In this document: positions 1-11,200 of the stretch, in pieces
Numbering within the stretch: the stretch's first letter is position 1
Layout: each line of letters opens with the position of its first letter
NCBI GenBank assembly: GCA_016165875.1
Contig: JABBOT010000080.1
Coordinates: forward strand, 3,131,205 to 3,195,204
Length of the DNA stretch: 64,000 nt
From: Acanthopleura granulata
Taxonomy: Eukaryota > Mollusca > Polyplacophora > Chitonida > Chitonidae
Direction: 5' to 3'
Made by a program: the position numbers and the translations under genes
Notes under the pieces: model-generated
What the model was told of the DNA's origin: nothing
The model's input: the letters and a program-made list of their open reading frames with translations, nothing else
Databases searched by the model: none

Positions 1-164
1 CTATATTGCCCAGACCTATGTGGACGGATGTGTATTGATGATGTAACAGTTTTTAACATAACGGATCAAATGTAATAACATAGCATAATTGACATAATGT
101 ATCAAAATGGTGCTAATTTTAGGCAAGTTTCACGTATGTGTCCGCTGGAGACATGAAGGACAAC

Positions 165-420
165 AGCATAGAGGGTAAAACCAGAGCAACAACGACAAAC
201 GTGATGCTTGGCAAATGATCACATGCAACCAGTGACTTCCGGTTCATGTAAATAGTGGCAATTTACACCCCCCCTAGACCCATAGCTTAAGAGGAACTAG
301 GTAAAAATAAATGCAATGATGTTCATTGTAATTTTTAAGACGTCGTCGGTGTATAATTACTTAAATTTCTAACAAAGATTAACGCGACAACATTGCAAAA
401 GCGCAATGTACATTACCATT
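165..420 (+). repeat. Interspersed repeat family A, diverged copy
   Basis: Shares ordered blocks with about 15 other places in the window: GTAAAACCAGAGC, GTTCATGTAA, a GCTTAAG...GGTAAAAA block and an A/T-rich end with a GACGTC-like motif. The full element is ~270 bp. No terminal inverted repeats are visible, so its class (SINE, MITE or other) is unresolved. Confidence 0.45.
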
Positions 421-779
421 GCTCTACCTAGCTGTGGGTCTGATGAAGGTATCGTTAGTCTTGTGCAGTGTTTGTGTCCAACTTAACAAGATTTCCTATG
501 CATAGGCCTTTGGTGGTAACAACTTTAAAGCCCGTAAACCTACACACGTAAATTTCTTGTCATTTGTAGGCTACAAATTCATGAACACTTATGTTTTAAC
601 ATGCTGTGGAAAGAGAGAAATCAACAGAAAATAAAATCGAGCGTCCATTTTATTGGACCAGCCCTCTCTTCTCCTGACCAAGCACAACCAAGAATCTAAA
701 ATTCAAATCTGAAATTATTGACCATATGGCGTGATTCTTTACGGGAATTCCTTCTACAGGAAAGCAAGAATGCCACGAA

Positions 780-1036
780 AACTGTTTGGGGGCCTCCATT
801 GTCGAAGGGTTAGCGTTCTAATGCTAACAATGGCTCAGGAGCCCTCTCATCAGTACGGTCGTTGTGAGATCGTAGAGCTTTGGCTGACTTTCTGTCCAAC
901 TGTATTTGGGGAGGTCTGCCAGCAACGTGCGTATGGTCATGTGTTATCCCCAGGCACTCTTCAGTTTCATCTCACCGACCGCCGCCGTGCAAGTGAAAAC
1001 ATTACGGCGTGAAACACCATTAATATAAATAAACAA
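780..1036 (+). mobile_element. tRNA-derived SINE, near full length
   Basis: A ~255-bp element with a tRNA-like head (A-box-like TAGCGTTCTAATGC, then ACGGTCGTTGTGAGATCG), a conserved middle (GGTCTGCCAGCAACGTGCGTATGGTCATG) and the typical 3' part, where GCCGT and ACGGC can pair, ending in a TAAATAAACAAAT tail. The same body occurs at 34660, 45913 and 57254. Confidence 0.75.
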
Positions 1037-1117
1037 ATGAAAACTGTTAGGGTGGGAGCCATAGCAAAGGCTGTGAACTGCAAAAGACTACAAAAAGTAA
1101 AAATGAAGCAGCAACAA

Positions 1118-1240
1118 GAGTGTGACAGATCATCACAGGTGTCTTGTGAAATCCGGCCTCTTGTCACTTCACGTCAACTAGAATTTTATTCTAACTGTTC
1201 ATGTAATTGCTTACTACGCATCAGCTTACGTTATAACCAT
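1118..1240 (+). repeat. Interspersed repeat family A, partial
   Basis: Contains the family blocks TGTGACAG, GAAATCCGGCCTCTTGTCA and ATTTTATTCTAACTGTTCAT in the usual order. The 3' half is missing or decayed. Confidence 0.6.
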
Positions 1241-2599
1241 GATGCAATGGGAAGGTGTGTTCAAGAGCAGGAAAAGTAATGTACGGATGGTCGTTATCTT
1301 GTTTCTCAACTTCCGAATATGTGTCAGGTCAAATGCACCCTTGTCAATCAGAAAAAAACCAAACTTGCGTAAGACAATGCAACAAATAAAAAATACCAGT
1401 CAACATTGTGACGAAGCCTGTTTGTCACTGGCAGAAATATCACGTCGTGTCTATTGACCGTGAAGAAGGCATCGGTGCTGCATGAATTTTTCAGCGGAAT
1501 TTAACCTCGACCAGAACGTGACCGCTGAGCTCCCGTGCTCGTTGTTCGTGAGACGGGAGCTAGTGCTGACAATGGCTCTGATAGAATTAATTATGCTAAC
1601 GTCACCGATGGAGTGTGGTAGGGACGTGTGTGGGTATTGTTTTCCAGGGACACGTGTCTATGTCGAACTAAGTGGGCAGCGCTAATGTGGCAGTTCTGCA
1701 CCGAGTCTCACAAGGGATCCGTAGACGGAGCGTTTGATCTTCCGTGGGGGGCCTCAGGGTCTGTCAGCATTCCCAGAAATCGAAGACACCGTCCTGGCTT
1801 TGGAGTACACAGGGAAGAACTGGATGCTCAAGAACAACTGGCTTGATCGCTTTTTTGTACGAGTAAGCGATTTCATTGTATGAGAGTGACTGAAATTCGG
1901 AGATTTGAATCCATGATATCTCAATTTTATACAGCATTTATAATGCTATCGTCAGGATTATATATTAGCGCTGTGTATAGAAACTACAGTTGAAGAGGGA
2001 AAGCCACGTAGATAATCAACTATTACAAAAAATGCCGTGTTATCTAGAAATACACTTGACAATATAGTGGTGTGCTCAGTATCATCTATATACAAAAGTG
2101 ATTTATGGTACAAATGGTAAACAACATTCAAAGTTCAGATCAGTTTGATTGTTCATTGCAGTATATACTTACATACTGAGTGTTTGTCCGGAAACTGTGG
2201 TTCAGATTTTCCAATCTGTACTTTTACTATAACCCAACGTTGTCATAATTAAAATCACTTGGTTCTCATTGCATGCTGGACCTTGGTAGTCGTTTGCTCA
2301 GGCGAGTTGGCTTGTAGCTATCAAATACAAATTTTGGAGTTGTTTTTTTTTGTTTTTTTTTTTTTTAAATATCGATACATCTTACAGATAGAATGCGTGG
2401 AGGATTATACATTTTAGGAAACTTTAGGAACTCGACAAATGATCAAACCTGTGTATTTTAGCCTATAAGCTTAATTCCTTAGGTCGTTGGAGTTGCATAG
2501 CGTATATATGTCACATGCCGACTCATATTGTGATACAATACAAAAGATCAGAGCACATAGAGTAAAACCAGACCAGCGATGACAGTGTGATAGTTGGAA

Positions 2600-2720
2600 A
2601 GTGGTCATACGTTACTGGGGAACCCAGGCGTCCAAACCAATATTCGTATGCCAGAACTCAACCAAAATGGGCGTTCCGGGTCAACAATAGCAAGACCTGT
2701 TTCCAAAAACGACAACTGAC
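2600..2720 (+). repeat. Interspersed repeat family B
   Basis: A block around AGGCGTCCAAACCAATATTCGTATGCCAG...AATAGCAAGACC matches 15337-15430, with a shorter piece at 24085-24150. It is an unclassified dispersed repeat of about 110 bp. Confidence 0.45.
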
Positions 2721-2829
2721 ATAAACCCCCGAAGAACTAAGAAAATATTTACATATAAAATTAGGATGGAATCATGCGAAGAGAAGTAGTCAACACTTTT
2801 AAGTGGAAACGTAATGACGTAATGAAATC

Positions 2830-3010
2830 TGTCATGATGTGAATTTACCTCAGTCAGAGTTTTATTCCATCTGTTTATGTATGTGTTTAAGAATTAACAA
2901 CTTATACCGCCCTAGCAGCAGGGCTTAAGCAGAATAAGGTAAAAAAGCTACAACAATGTTAAATGCAATTAATTAGATGTCACTGGTCTAGAATTACTTG
3001 GTGACAGATT
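2830..3010 (+). repeat. Interspersed repeat family A, 3' part
   Basis: Carries TTTACCTCAGTCAGAGTTTTATTC, the ACTTATACCGCCCTAGCA block, CTTAAGCAGAATAAGGTAAAAA and ATTAGATGTCACTGGTCTAGAATTACT. The 5' piece of a copy (GTAAAACCAGACCAGCGATGACAGTGTGA) lies at 2560-2600, so one element appears split by the family B sequence. Confidence 0.65.
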
Positions 3011-3629
3011 GACATGAGTTATCGCAGGGGAACTTATCTACACGTAGTATTCAGGCTTTTGTTTGAAATAAATCTTTTTCTGCCTATTGAATCGTACAAC
3101 AACCTGCCATTACGGTAGAAATATTCGTATCTAGATGAGAGGTTACATTGATAAGGCTACATTAAAGAACTCTATAATCTATCACAAAATCCTGTTCGAT
3201 CACTTGTCAAAATCACTTCATAATATTGTTAGGATTAATAATTTTGAAATTCAAGCAGTTTCTTCGCTCTCTAAGGAACCTGTCAGAAGAAAATGTTCAA
3301 CATCTTTATCTTCAATTCTAAAAGCATGGCCTGTGCCGCAATTACATTGGTTAAAAATTTTTCATGCTTTAAACAGGTAGACGGTTTACCTTAAGGCTCT
3401 TAGACATTAAACGTCAGTTTTCTTTCTTTCGACCTCCTGATTCATATAAAGAGAAAAAGTCCGATGTAGAAAGGCCATGAGTGAGATGACGTGAACGAAA
3501 TTCATCAGAGTTTCAATTATCCTCCACAAAAGACATATAACGGTTTCAAAGTACGCCGTTGGAATTGAAAAATGGAATAAAATGGGATATCTAAAATGAA
3601 ATATGATTTTGAAGCTTCTTTTAAAGGAT

Positions 3630-4060
3630 GTCGATGGGAAGATCTGGGCAGAGAATTCCCGGTCTGCTGGTGGGATGTTGTGTCCAGGCGTCCTGTGACT
3701 GCCATCTGAAAATGGATCTGTTGTGTGGAGATGCGGGCGGAGGAACGTAGTGTACAAGCGTTCAATGACTGCTTCCGGGAATTGGAACGGCTACAGCTGT
3801 AGATGTACACGGAAGAACATTGTGTCCAAGCGTCCAATGACTGCTGTTGGCAGATGTAGGCGGATGAACGTTGAATATAGGCGTCCATTGGCTGCTCTAG
3901 GGAATTGGGGTGGGGGCTATACAGTTTTTGATGTGGACGGAGGATCGTTGTATACAGGGAACCAATGACTGTTGCATGGAGTTTAGGAGACCACAACTGT
4001 AGTGGACGGAGTGGCGATGTGAACAAGCATCAACGACTGATACCGGGAACACGTACACAG
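3630..4060. repeat. Degenerate ~70-80 bp tandem repeat
   Basis: Five or six poorly conserved units, each with a block like GGAGGAACGTTGTGTACAAGCGTCCAATGACTGC followed by a variable GGAATTGG/ACAGCTGTAG part. The long open frames across this stretch on both strands follow from the repetition. Confidence 0.6.
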
Positions 4061-4069
4061 GGAGACGAG

Positions 4070-4190
4070 GCTAGTATGAGCTGGAGTTGAACTCACAGCG
4101 ACGGCATTGTTGAGATGATCTTTGGTCATTGCTCAGCGGCTAGATCCTTAACCTCCTCGGCCACGGAGGGGTCGTTTTTAATTCAATACA
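4070..4190 (-). mobile_element. SINE head fragment, reverse orientation
   Basis: On the - strand this reads as a tRNA-like head: A-box-like GTGGCCGAGGAGGTTAAGG and B-box-like GTGAGTTCAACTCC. The rest of the element is not attached. Confidence 0.6.
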
Positions 4191-4282
4191 ACACCGTTTT
4201 CCCCACTGATATAATCTTGTCTTAGATTTTTTGTAGGTTTGATTGTTTGCTTGACTCCGGTTTAGCAAAGCTTTTAAAATCA

Positions 4283-4400
4283 TTTCCCTGGTATCAGGAC
4301 TCCCTACTTGCAGCAGACCGGACTCAAAGCAAAGGGGAAAACACCAGGCATGACACCCAACTCAGTTACTTTATGCAGATACTGGACCGACTCGCACTTG
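4283..4400. repeat. Dispersed repeat shared with 10060-10215
   Basis: Shares with 10060-10215 an ordered set of words (ACACCAGRCATGACACCC, then TACTGATACCGGGTCGACC-like). It resembles the body of another tRNA-derived repeat common in lophotrochozoan genomes; that identification is from memory. Confidence 0.4.
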
Positions 4401-4544
4401 ATGCATTCCTGTTACGATGAGCGTCTTAAGGACTTTTAGAACCAAGAATATCGATGATTAATGCCCTAGTTATGATTCGATTCGGGCCTCAACCCTTTGG
4501 GCAACCCTGTACAATACTTAGTTACATGTTTACAATATAGCAGG

Positions 4545-4660
4545 CTGGAAAGGTTAGCCAGCAACCTGCGGATGGTCGTGGGTTCCCCCCAGGCTCTGGC
4601 CGGTTTCTACCGTCGTGTAAGTGAAATATTCTTGAGTAATTTATAATATAGCAGTTCTTG
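4545..4660 (+). mobile_element. SINE 3' part
   Basis: CAGCAACCTGCGGATGGTCGTGGG through CCGTCGTGTAAGTGAAATATTCTTGAGTA is the 3' part of the SINE family seen at 780-1036. The head and the final tail are missing. Confidence 0.65.
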
Positions 4661-5161
4661 ATTCTCACAGATTTGTGGCGTAATGTCACGGAGATTGAAA
4701 ACCCGGGATTCCACGGGCAGGATCGTTAATCAATGAACTATTAATTGGAACGCTTCTTCATACCCGAAATGTGTCCGAAATTTACCCTACCTGAAGCACT
4801 GGTTACAAAAATATCAAAGAGACTATTATTATAATTTACTATTAATTACGTAATCTAATGATCTTCCTGGACTCGCGGTGGTCAACGGGTGGTAAAATGA
4901 GCGGTGTAAGCCGACTGCACATCATGGGGAAGTGTGGCCGTGAGTTAATATTTACTATCCGTGACCAAAAACCGGACTGCTCTGATTGATTCCTTGTAAC
5001 CGTGTTGCCATTGGCTGTCGTCTTGGTGTCGTGGGGGTGGCGCCAGCCTCTGATCCACATCAAAACACAGTCCCGCAAGCGCCGTCGAGGTAAAGCAGAA
5101 CCTGGAGAAGACAGCTAGAGATAAAGCAGCACCGAGAACATCTGGTACAGACACCTGTGGA

Positions 5162-5201
5162 ATGGAGCTTCAACTCACAGTATCCGGTTTTCTCTTAACA
5201 G
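5162..5201 (+). CDS. CAP gene exon 1: start and first half of signal peptide
   Basis: ATG opens MELQLTVSGFLLT and leaves one base before the donor GTGAGA. Joined to exon 2 it gives a continuous hydrophobic stretch (..GFLLT-VSILSIALAL..), a convincing signal peptide. This start was chosen because phase and hydrophobicity both fit exon 2. Intron 1 is 7.1 kb. Confidence 0.75.
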
Positions 5202-8200
5202 GTGAGATTTTGTTAACAAATCAAATATACAAATATTCAGGTTCTGTAGATGGCTGAGAAACATCACTACAATTTGAAATTCTGCCCACACATTGCCAAA
5301 TTGTTCAATGGTTAATCTCTTGTAGTTTTAATTGTTCCCTAACGCGTTACTCAAGAATTCTGTTTTCAATCAAAAAACGTCATTTAGAAACTTTTGTATG
5401 AGTTAAAACTTTTATGGAAAACCTTTGTACTGTGCCAATTTGCTATTTTATCCCCTCCCCCTCTTTTGAAATCTGTATCTGTCATGAACAGAGCTGGATT
5501 GGTGATATTTAAGTGGTCTGGCAGTTCTTTTCTGCGGCCTGTAATGCTCGAAGAAGTGCTAAGATGCCCTCTTACGACACAGATGTGACATTGCCTGCAT
5601 TTTCTAAGTGTTCACATGATGAAACATTTCTATTTAAGTAAGCTGTTTATGCCATTATTTTAAAATGTTAATCCACTTCATGACTGTTTGCAAATTGTTA
5701 GATAACACATATTTTAAAGTATAACAGATTTTTAACATCTATTATGCAGAGCACTCAAATTTACTCAATACTCAAATTTACCATAAAATGGAGTTGGATT
5801 AAACATTTAAAAACGGTTAATCTATATTATATAAACTATAAAACGATTATCTGCTTTCTCTCCTCCACCACTACTCAATGTTGTATTAACCATTACTAAA
5901 GTTATAAGTAACAGTTTGATTTTGATGTGTTCCTTATATGCAGAAAAGGTGAATATTGTGAATAAAACTGTTCACAATATGAAAATCAACATGCCGCGAT
6001 TGGTGAGAGCAACGATACTTTCACTTCACAAATGTAATGAATGTGGTGGAAACATAACCTTCAGATAACCCACCGTATTCATGTTAAATTTAGCAAATTC
6101 CATAGTCGCCCAAGTAATTGTTGATTTGAATTCTTGTTGATATAAAATTTGGTAGCCAGTTTTGTTGAGTTCTTGTGTTTGCATACTTTCGAAGATGGCC
6201 CCCATTTACTGTATGCACAGTGACTGCGTGGACATGCATTGAGGTTTGGGTTCTGCTCTCCCGTTTCCTGAAATACCGACAACAAATAGCGAAATGATAA
6301 TCGGGGGTGGATAAATGTAAATGCATGAAAATCCACATTTAATGAATTACAAGACAGGCATCTGTAGTACAGGCGTGGTTCAAAATTCCATTACACACGT
6401 TCGATTAGAGACGTTTGGCGTGGTCAGTGATCTTTGAGGAGCGTGAGGATACAATAGAATGTCCGTAACTGACCCCCACTCCCTACCTAACTCTCCCATC
6501 TGTACATATCGCCATAGAGACATATGGCTAAGTCTCTAAGGAATGGTTTGTCATGTGGGAAGAGAACATGGCTTACTCGAAAGTATGGCTCACGGTAACA
6601 GCACCAATGTTCACCGTGGGTGGTGAATGGGTGGCATGAACACAGAGAAAAACTATGCCTTTAGACATGTATCTCGCCGCAGCTGGATGGTGTTTGACAA
6701 ATGAGGTCGCTTGAACCAAACCAGCTCTCTTTAGCTCTTGTTCGTCTACGACACACTCAGGAGTTCTTTGTGATATCTGTGGTATTCTCCAAGCTTTGGG
6801 CAGTCGCATTCCTCATCCATAATCCTAATCGCCGTCGTATAAGCGAAATATTCTTGAGAATTTTTAGATTTTTCTCGTTCTCCTAGTTTGTGTGACATGC
6901 GGGTGACATTAAACGGTTAACGTTTTTTCGCGCGGGCGTTTGCACAGTCTAAAGTTCACTGAAGATCACTTCGGGGAAAAATCATTAAGCAACAATCAAA
7001 TACTGTACATTTACCTTAAATTTCGTCCATGATAACGTTTCTCAGTTGCTCTGATTCTGAGAAGTCTCTTTATCTCATGGACAGACGTTGTCAGGTTTGT
7101 TCGGAAGGTAGGATGATTTCCCTCCCGGAAAAATGTGGGTTTCCGCACCAAAAAGAATATTTTATGACATTTATTTACCTGTAAAATTGCACGCTCTTTG
7201 ATGATTTTTTTTTAGGTCAAAGAGGGTAAATAAATATTCGTAAACGCGAAACTTGTACGTTAGGCTTCAATACTGATCGCGCACTATGAATTTTCGAGAA
7301 TTGCTTGAGAATTCTTGAGGTCTTGTTGGCAACAAGCGGTCGACAGGGCATTTAGGCGTTTTACATCGCATCGCTATGTGAAGGTGAGACCGAACTTTAA
7401 GTACCTCAATTGTTTGCATATCTATAACTGAAACACTGAGATGAACGAATACAGTTTTCCAATGACTTTGTTCACAATCCGTTCACAATACTTATGAGAA
7501 AGTAGTGAGGCAGTAAGCACAAATTTATACACGCTATATTCCTGATATAATTCTCATTATGGTGATCCCTCTGTGACACACTTCTCCGAGAACCTGGGAG
7601 CAGTTGCCAAGTGCCACTTAGAGAAACCAATTGATTTTCGGCTGCATCGTAAGTAGAATGCTACGTTATCCAGAATCTGAGACTGGGAAGCCCGAGGCAA
7701 AGTTATATCAGTTAATGAAGGTTATTGGCAAACATTAAATATCTTATTTATCCGGGCGTGGGTGGGTAAGGAATCTCTATTCTAATCAGATTTGGTCGGC
7801 CATTTGTCTGGCCGGGATTAGGCATTTGGCGTTTCCAATCCAGCCATCGACGGACCAAAGGCCTTGTAGAACCACAGTAGGCAAACATTGCTAGAAGTTG
7901 GTCTCTGTCCATGGGATCCGTCGGTATACAGCCCTCCCCCGCCTGTCTTCTCATCAAACACGCCCTCGGGAGACAGACACACCAGAGGTTGCTCCACTTT
8001 TAGGCATGCGGTAGTTCACACGTATTGACAAGCCTTTCATTACGGAGTCCCACTCAAGGCAAGCAATATCAATGACTCTGCATTGGTAAGCCATTGAAAA
8101 ACAATATAAGGCATGGAATAAGCACAGCAGAACCTCTTGACACTGACATGATTGAGTGGGCACCTGGATCAGTGCGCATGCAGACTTGGTTAAGCCCGTA

Positions 8201-11200
8201 ATCAGATACTCCTGCAGCTATCAGTGACTTTTGTTTTGTTTTCATTCAGCACTTGACTAACAGTCCCACGTAGTAAACACTCCTATACATATCAAAATTT
8301 CTGGTTCGTGCATCATAGTACGTTCGAGAATTCGACATGGACAAACTACTACATGAAAGACCGGTTTTAACCGGTCACACTTAACAGTACTGTTTTTCTT
8401 TTTTTGGCCGGATACATATCTGTTCATACACTCAACATATTTGTTGTGGTGCCGTATAAAGAATTTTTGAATACGGCATTAAACAACTGTCAAATCAAAA
8501 AAAAAACAAAAAAACAAAACGAACAAATAGGTGAGCTGTATATTACTAGATGATGGATAGCAATGAGAAATCACTGTTTAAGATACGAAAAGACCGCACA
8601 GCGCAGAGTGAAAACGAGAGCATCGACGACAGTGTGACGTCATCCGTGAACACTGAAACCTGGCCTCTTGTCAGTTTACCTCAGCTAAGGTTTTATTCTA
8701 ACTTTTCACGTAAATGTTTTATAAGTAACAACTTACACCCCCTATCGTACGGTGACTTATACGTGCCTTGCAATTTCATTCGAATATTTCTGCAGTTTTC
8801 CACATATACTCGCTAGTTAGGCGGCTTATCAAGCTGTTTATCAGTAAAGTTAGTTGATCGTTTTACAGAGAAAATTACTTTTTAGCGAAGGAAATACTTT
8901 TTCACAACAGTAGTCAAGTTCTTCACATAGGAAATCATTTTTACGAGAATATTTTTTTTACATAGGAAATCATATTTTACGAGGAAATTATATTTTTTAC
9001 ACAGGAAATTATATTTTTCCAGAGGAAAACATTTGCACCGCGGTGGTAATCATTTGCAAATTATTTTAATTTTTCATGTCAAAAATGAATTACTATGTAA
9101 AGAAATAATTTACTTGAAAAAATGATTTCCTATGTGAAAAACAATTTTGTTCGCTAAAAAATAATATTCTGTGTAAACCGATCAGCTAACTTTACTGATA
9201 AACAGCTAATAAACAGCATGGCACTAATAAGCCACCGAAGAAAAGCTATTTGGTAACATTATTAAGTGTGGATATAAATGTTTGATGTATAAAGCGTGAT
9301 TTGTGGATCACATTACGGAGGGTTGATCACCCCGCAAAGTTTAGATAATCATGTTTTCTGGAGAAGTCCTATAGAAGAGACTAAGAGAGTCTTCGCAAGC
9401 ACTTACTAGCCATTGGCGCATTGATATTCGCCACATAAATGAGGCAGCATTTTGATAGCTGCCAGTAAAAAATTCACAATCCTGGTTTCAAAATGTCGTT
9501 AGAATTGCACTTGAAACAAAAGTGAATGGAATATCAGCAAAGGAAAACGAATGTGATTGATACAGCTTGGCCCTAACATGGCCGCGCCCAGTAGTTTGAA
9601 AACAACATATCCAATCGTTAAAATACAGGATTCTAAATCCCATCATGCTTGCACGTGATCGAGGGACGGTACCAGTTGACCCTGGAGCGGAATCAAAATG
9701 GCTCGTGTGTATTTTAGAGCTGATATCTCGACGTAGGTATGGCGAATGATGTAGGATTGGTTCTATTTTAGAATTGAGCGTTATCTCTAACCTATGTATG
9801 TATTTAAAGTCTATTTCGCGTGAACTCTATTCCTTTATTGCTAAAGCAAAGTTCTTGTCTCCTTTTTTGGTGTAGGAATCGCAAAAAATACAACCAATCC
9901 CGTTGCTGTGAGGAAGCTTAAAAGACGTAAACTTGTTGTTCAGTACAGGCCTGAAAAATGTATGTATGTATGCTAATGTTTTTACGTCGTCATATGACGA
10001 GGAGCCCATAGAATGTAGATATGCTATATCTCCTTATGGCAGGGAGAATCCATGCCATCAATGTGCTGCCGCCACTGGAGCATCATGCCGAAGACACCAG
10101 ACATGACACCCCACCCAGCCACATTATACTGATACCGGGTCGACCAATCCTGTTTCCTTGCTTTAACCTCTCATTGCCGAGCGCCAATCGAGGTAGTAAC
10201 AGGCCTAAAGGTACGAGGAAATAGTCTTTCAGAAGCAACGTCAGCCTTGACGGGTGAGAGCAATGGAGGAAATTGCAAGGAAATAACATGTTTGTTCAAA
10301 ATATTTGCACAATGGAATATTCTATATAATGAACACAACTCCTGCTTCACGCATTCAGTTTATCAGAAATCTGCTTGTGTACCATACGTCAATGGGTCAC
10401 GCGTGGTATATTCAGTTTTGCCTAGTCATTTATTTGCTTTGCACGTATTGATCACATGTTCGCATGCAAGGATTGGAGGTCAGATCAAAAGATTCTGTGG
10501 TTTTAGCAGACTTAGTCTAACGTTTCATCTTGTGCATCTCTCTAAGTCACTAATCTGGAATACTTTGCTGCTGAATTCATTTTGGACGATTTCACATTCG
10601 GTGTATAAAATGGGTTACAAGGGTCAATAATGCTTCCTGACAACTGGCATCTGGACATTTGGCATCTTTAGCTCAGTCAACTGTTTTTAGTTCTTGTTAA
10701 TGACAATGCTGACAACTGTCTCAGATATATAACGAAATGTCAGAGGAGAACAATATTTCTCATTTCATTCTTGGTAGCATTGCTTAACGGAAAGAAACAG
10801 ACAAATGTCTTACATTCCGAACATTAAATGGCTTCCGACATTGTAAGAAATAAAACTGTAACATTTCCTTTCGAAACCGGACTCATCGGTTCTATTGCAA
10901 ATGGGTCTTCCTGTGACGCCGACTAGACGACGAGAGGGATAGTTTCCACTTTGATATTGTGAATTATCCCTACTTAGATAGCATTCTACCGAATGGTCCT
11001 GCATATAGCGTACATATGTCTCGCCTTGTAGCACTTGTTAGATCCTGTATGCTGTATTATGGTTTCAATCAAAGTCACAAGGTATTATTGCAACAACTAC
11101 TGTGTGAAGGATATTCCATCAAACGAATTCACTCCAAGTTTCTTAAATTTTACAATGAGTACACCTTCCTTGTTAGTAAATACGGACGGAGTGTTCAGAG

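Larger units (their letters stand above)
1..5161. other. Region 5' of the CAP gene
   Basis: No exon could be supported here. The stretch holds family A repeat fragments, one near-complete SINE, SINE fragments on both strands and a degenerate minisatellite, each listed separately. The last ~200 bases before 5162 are richer in G+C and presumably contain the promoter and 5' leader of the CAP gene, but I see no clear TATA box. Confidence 0.5.

Noticed and set aside
7748..8163. Two adjoining - strand frames that together look like a 140-residue protein
   Set aside because: They are in different phases, have no splice support and no recognised motif. Possibly an old transposon piece.
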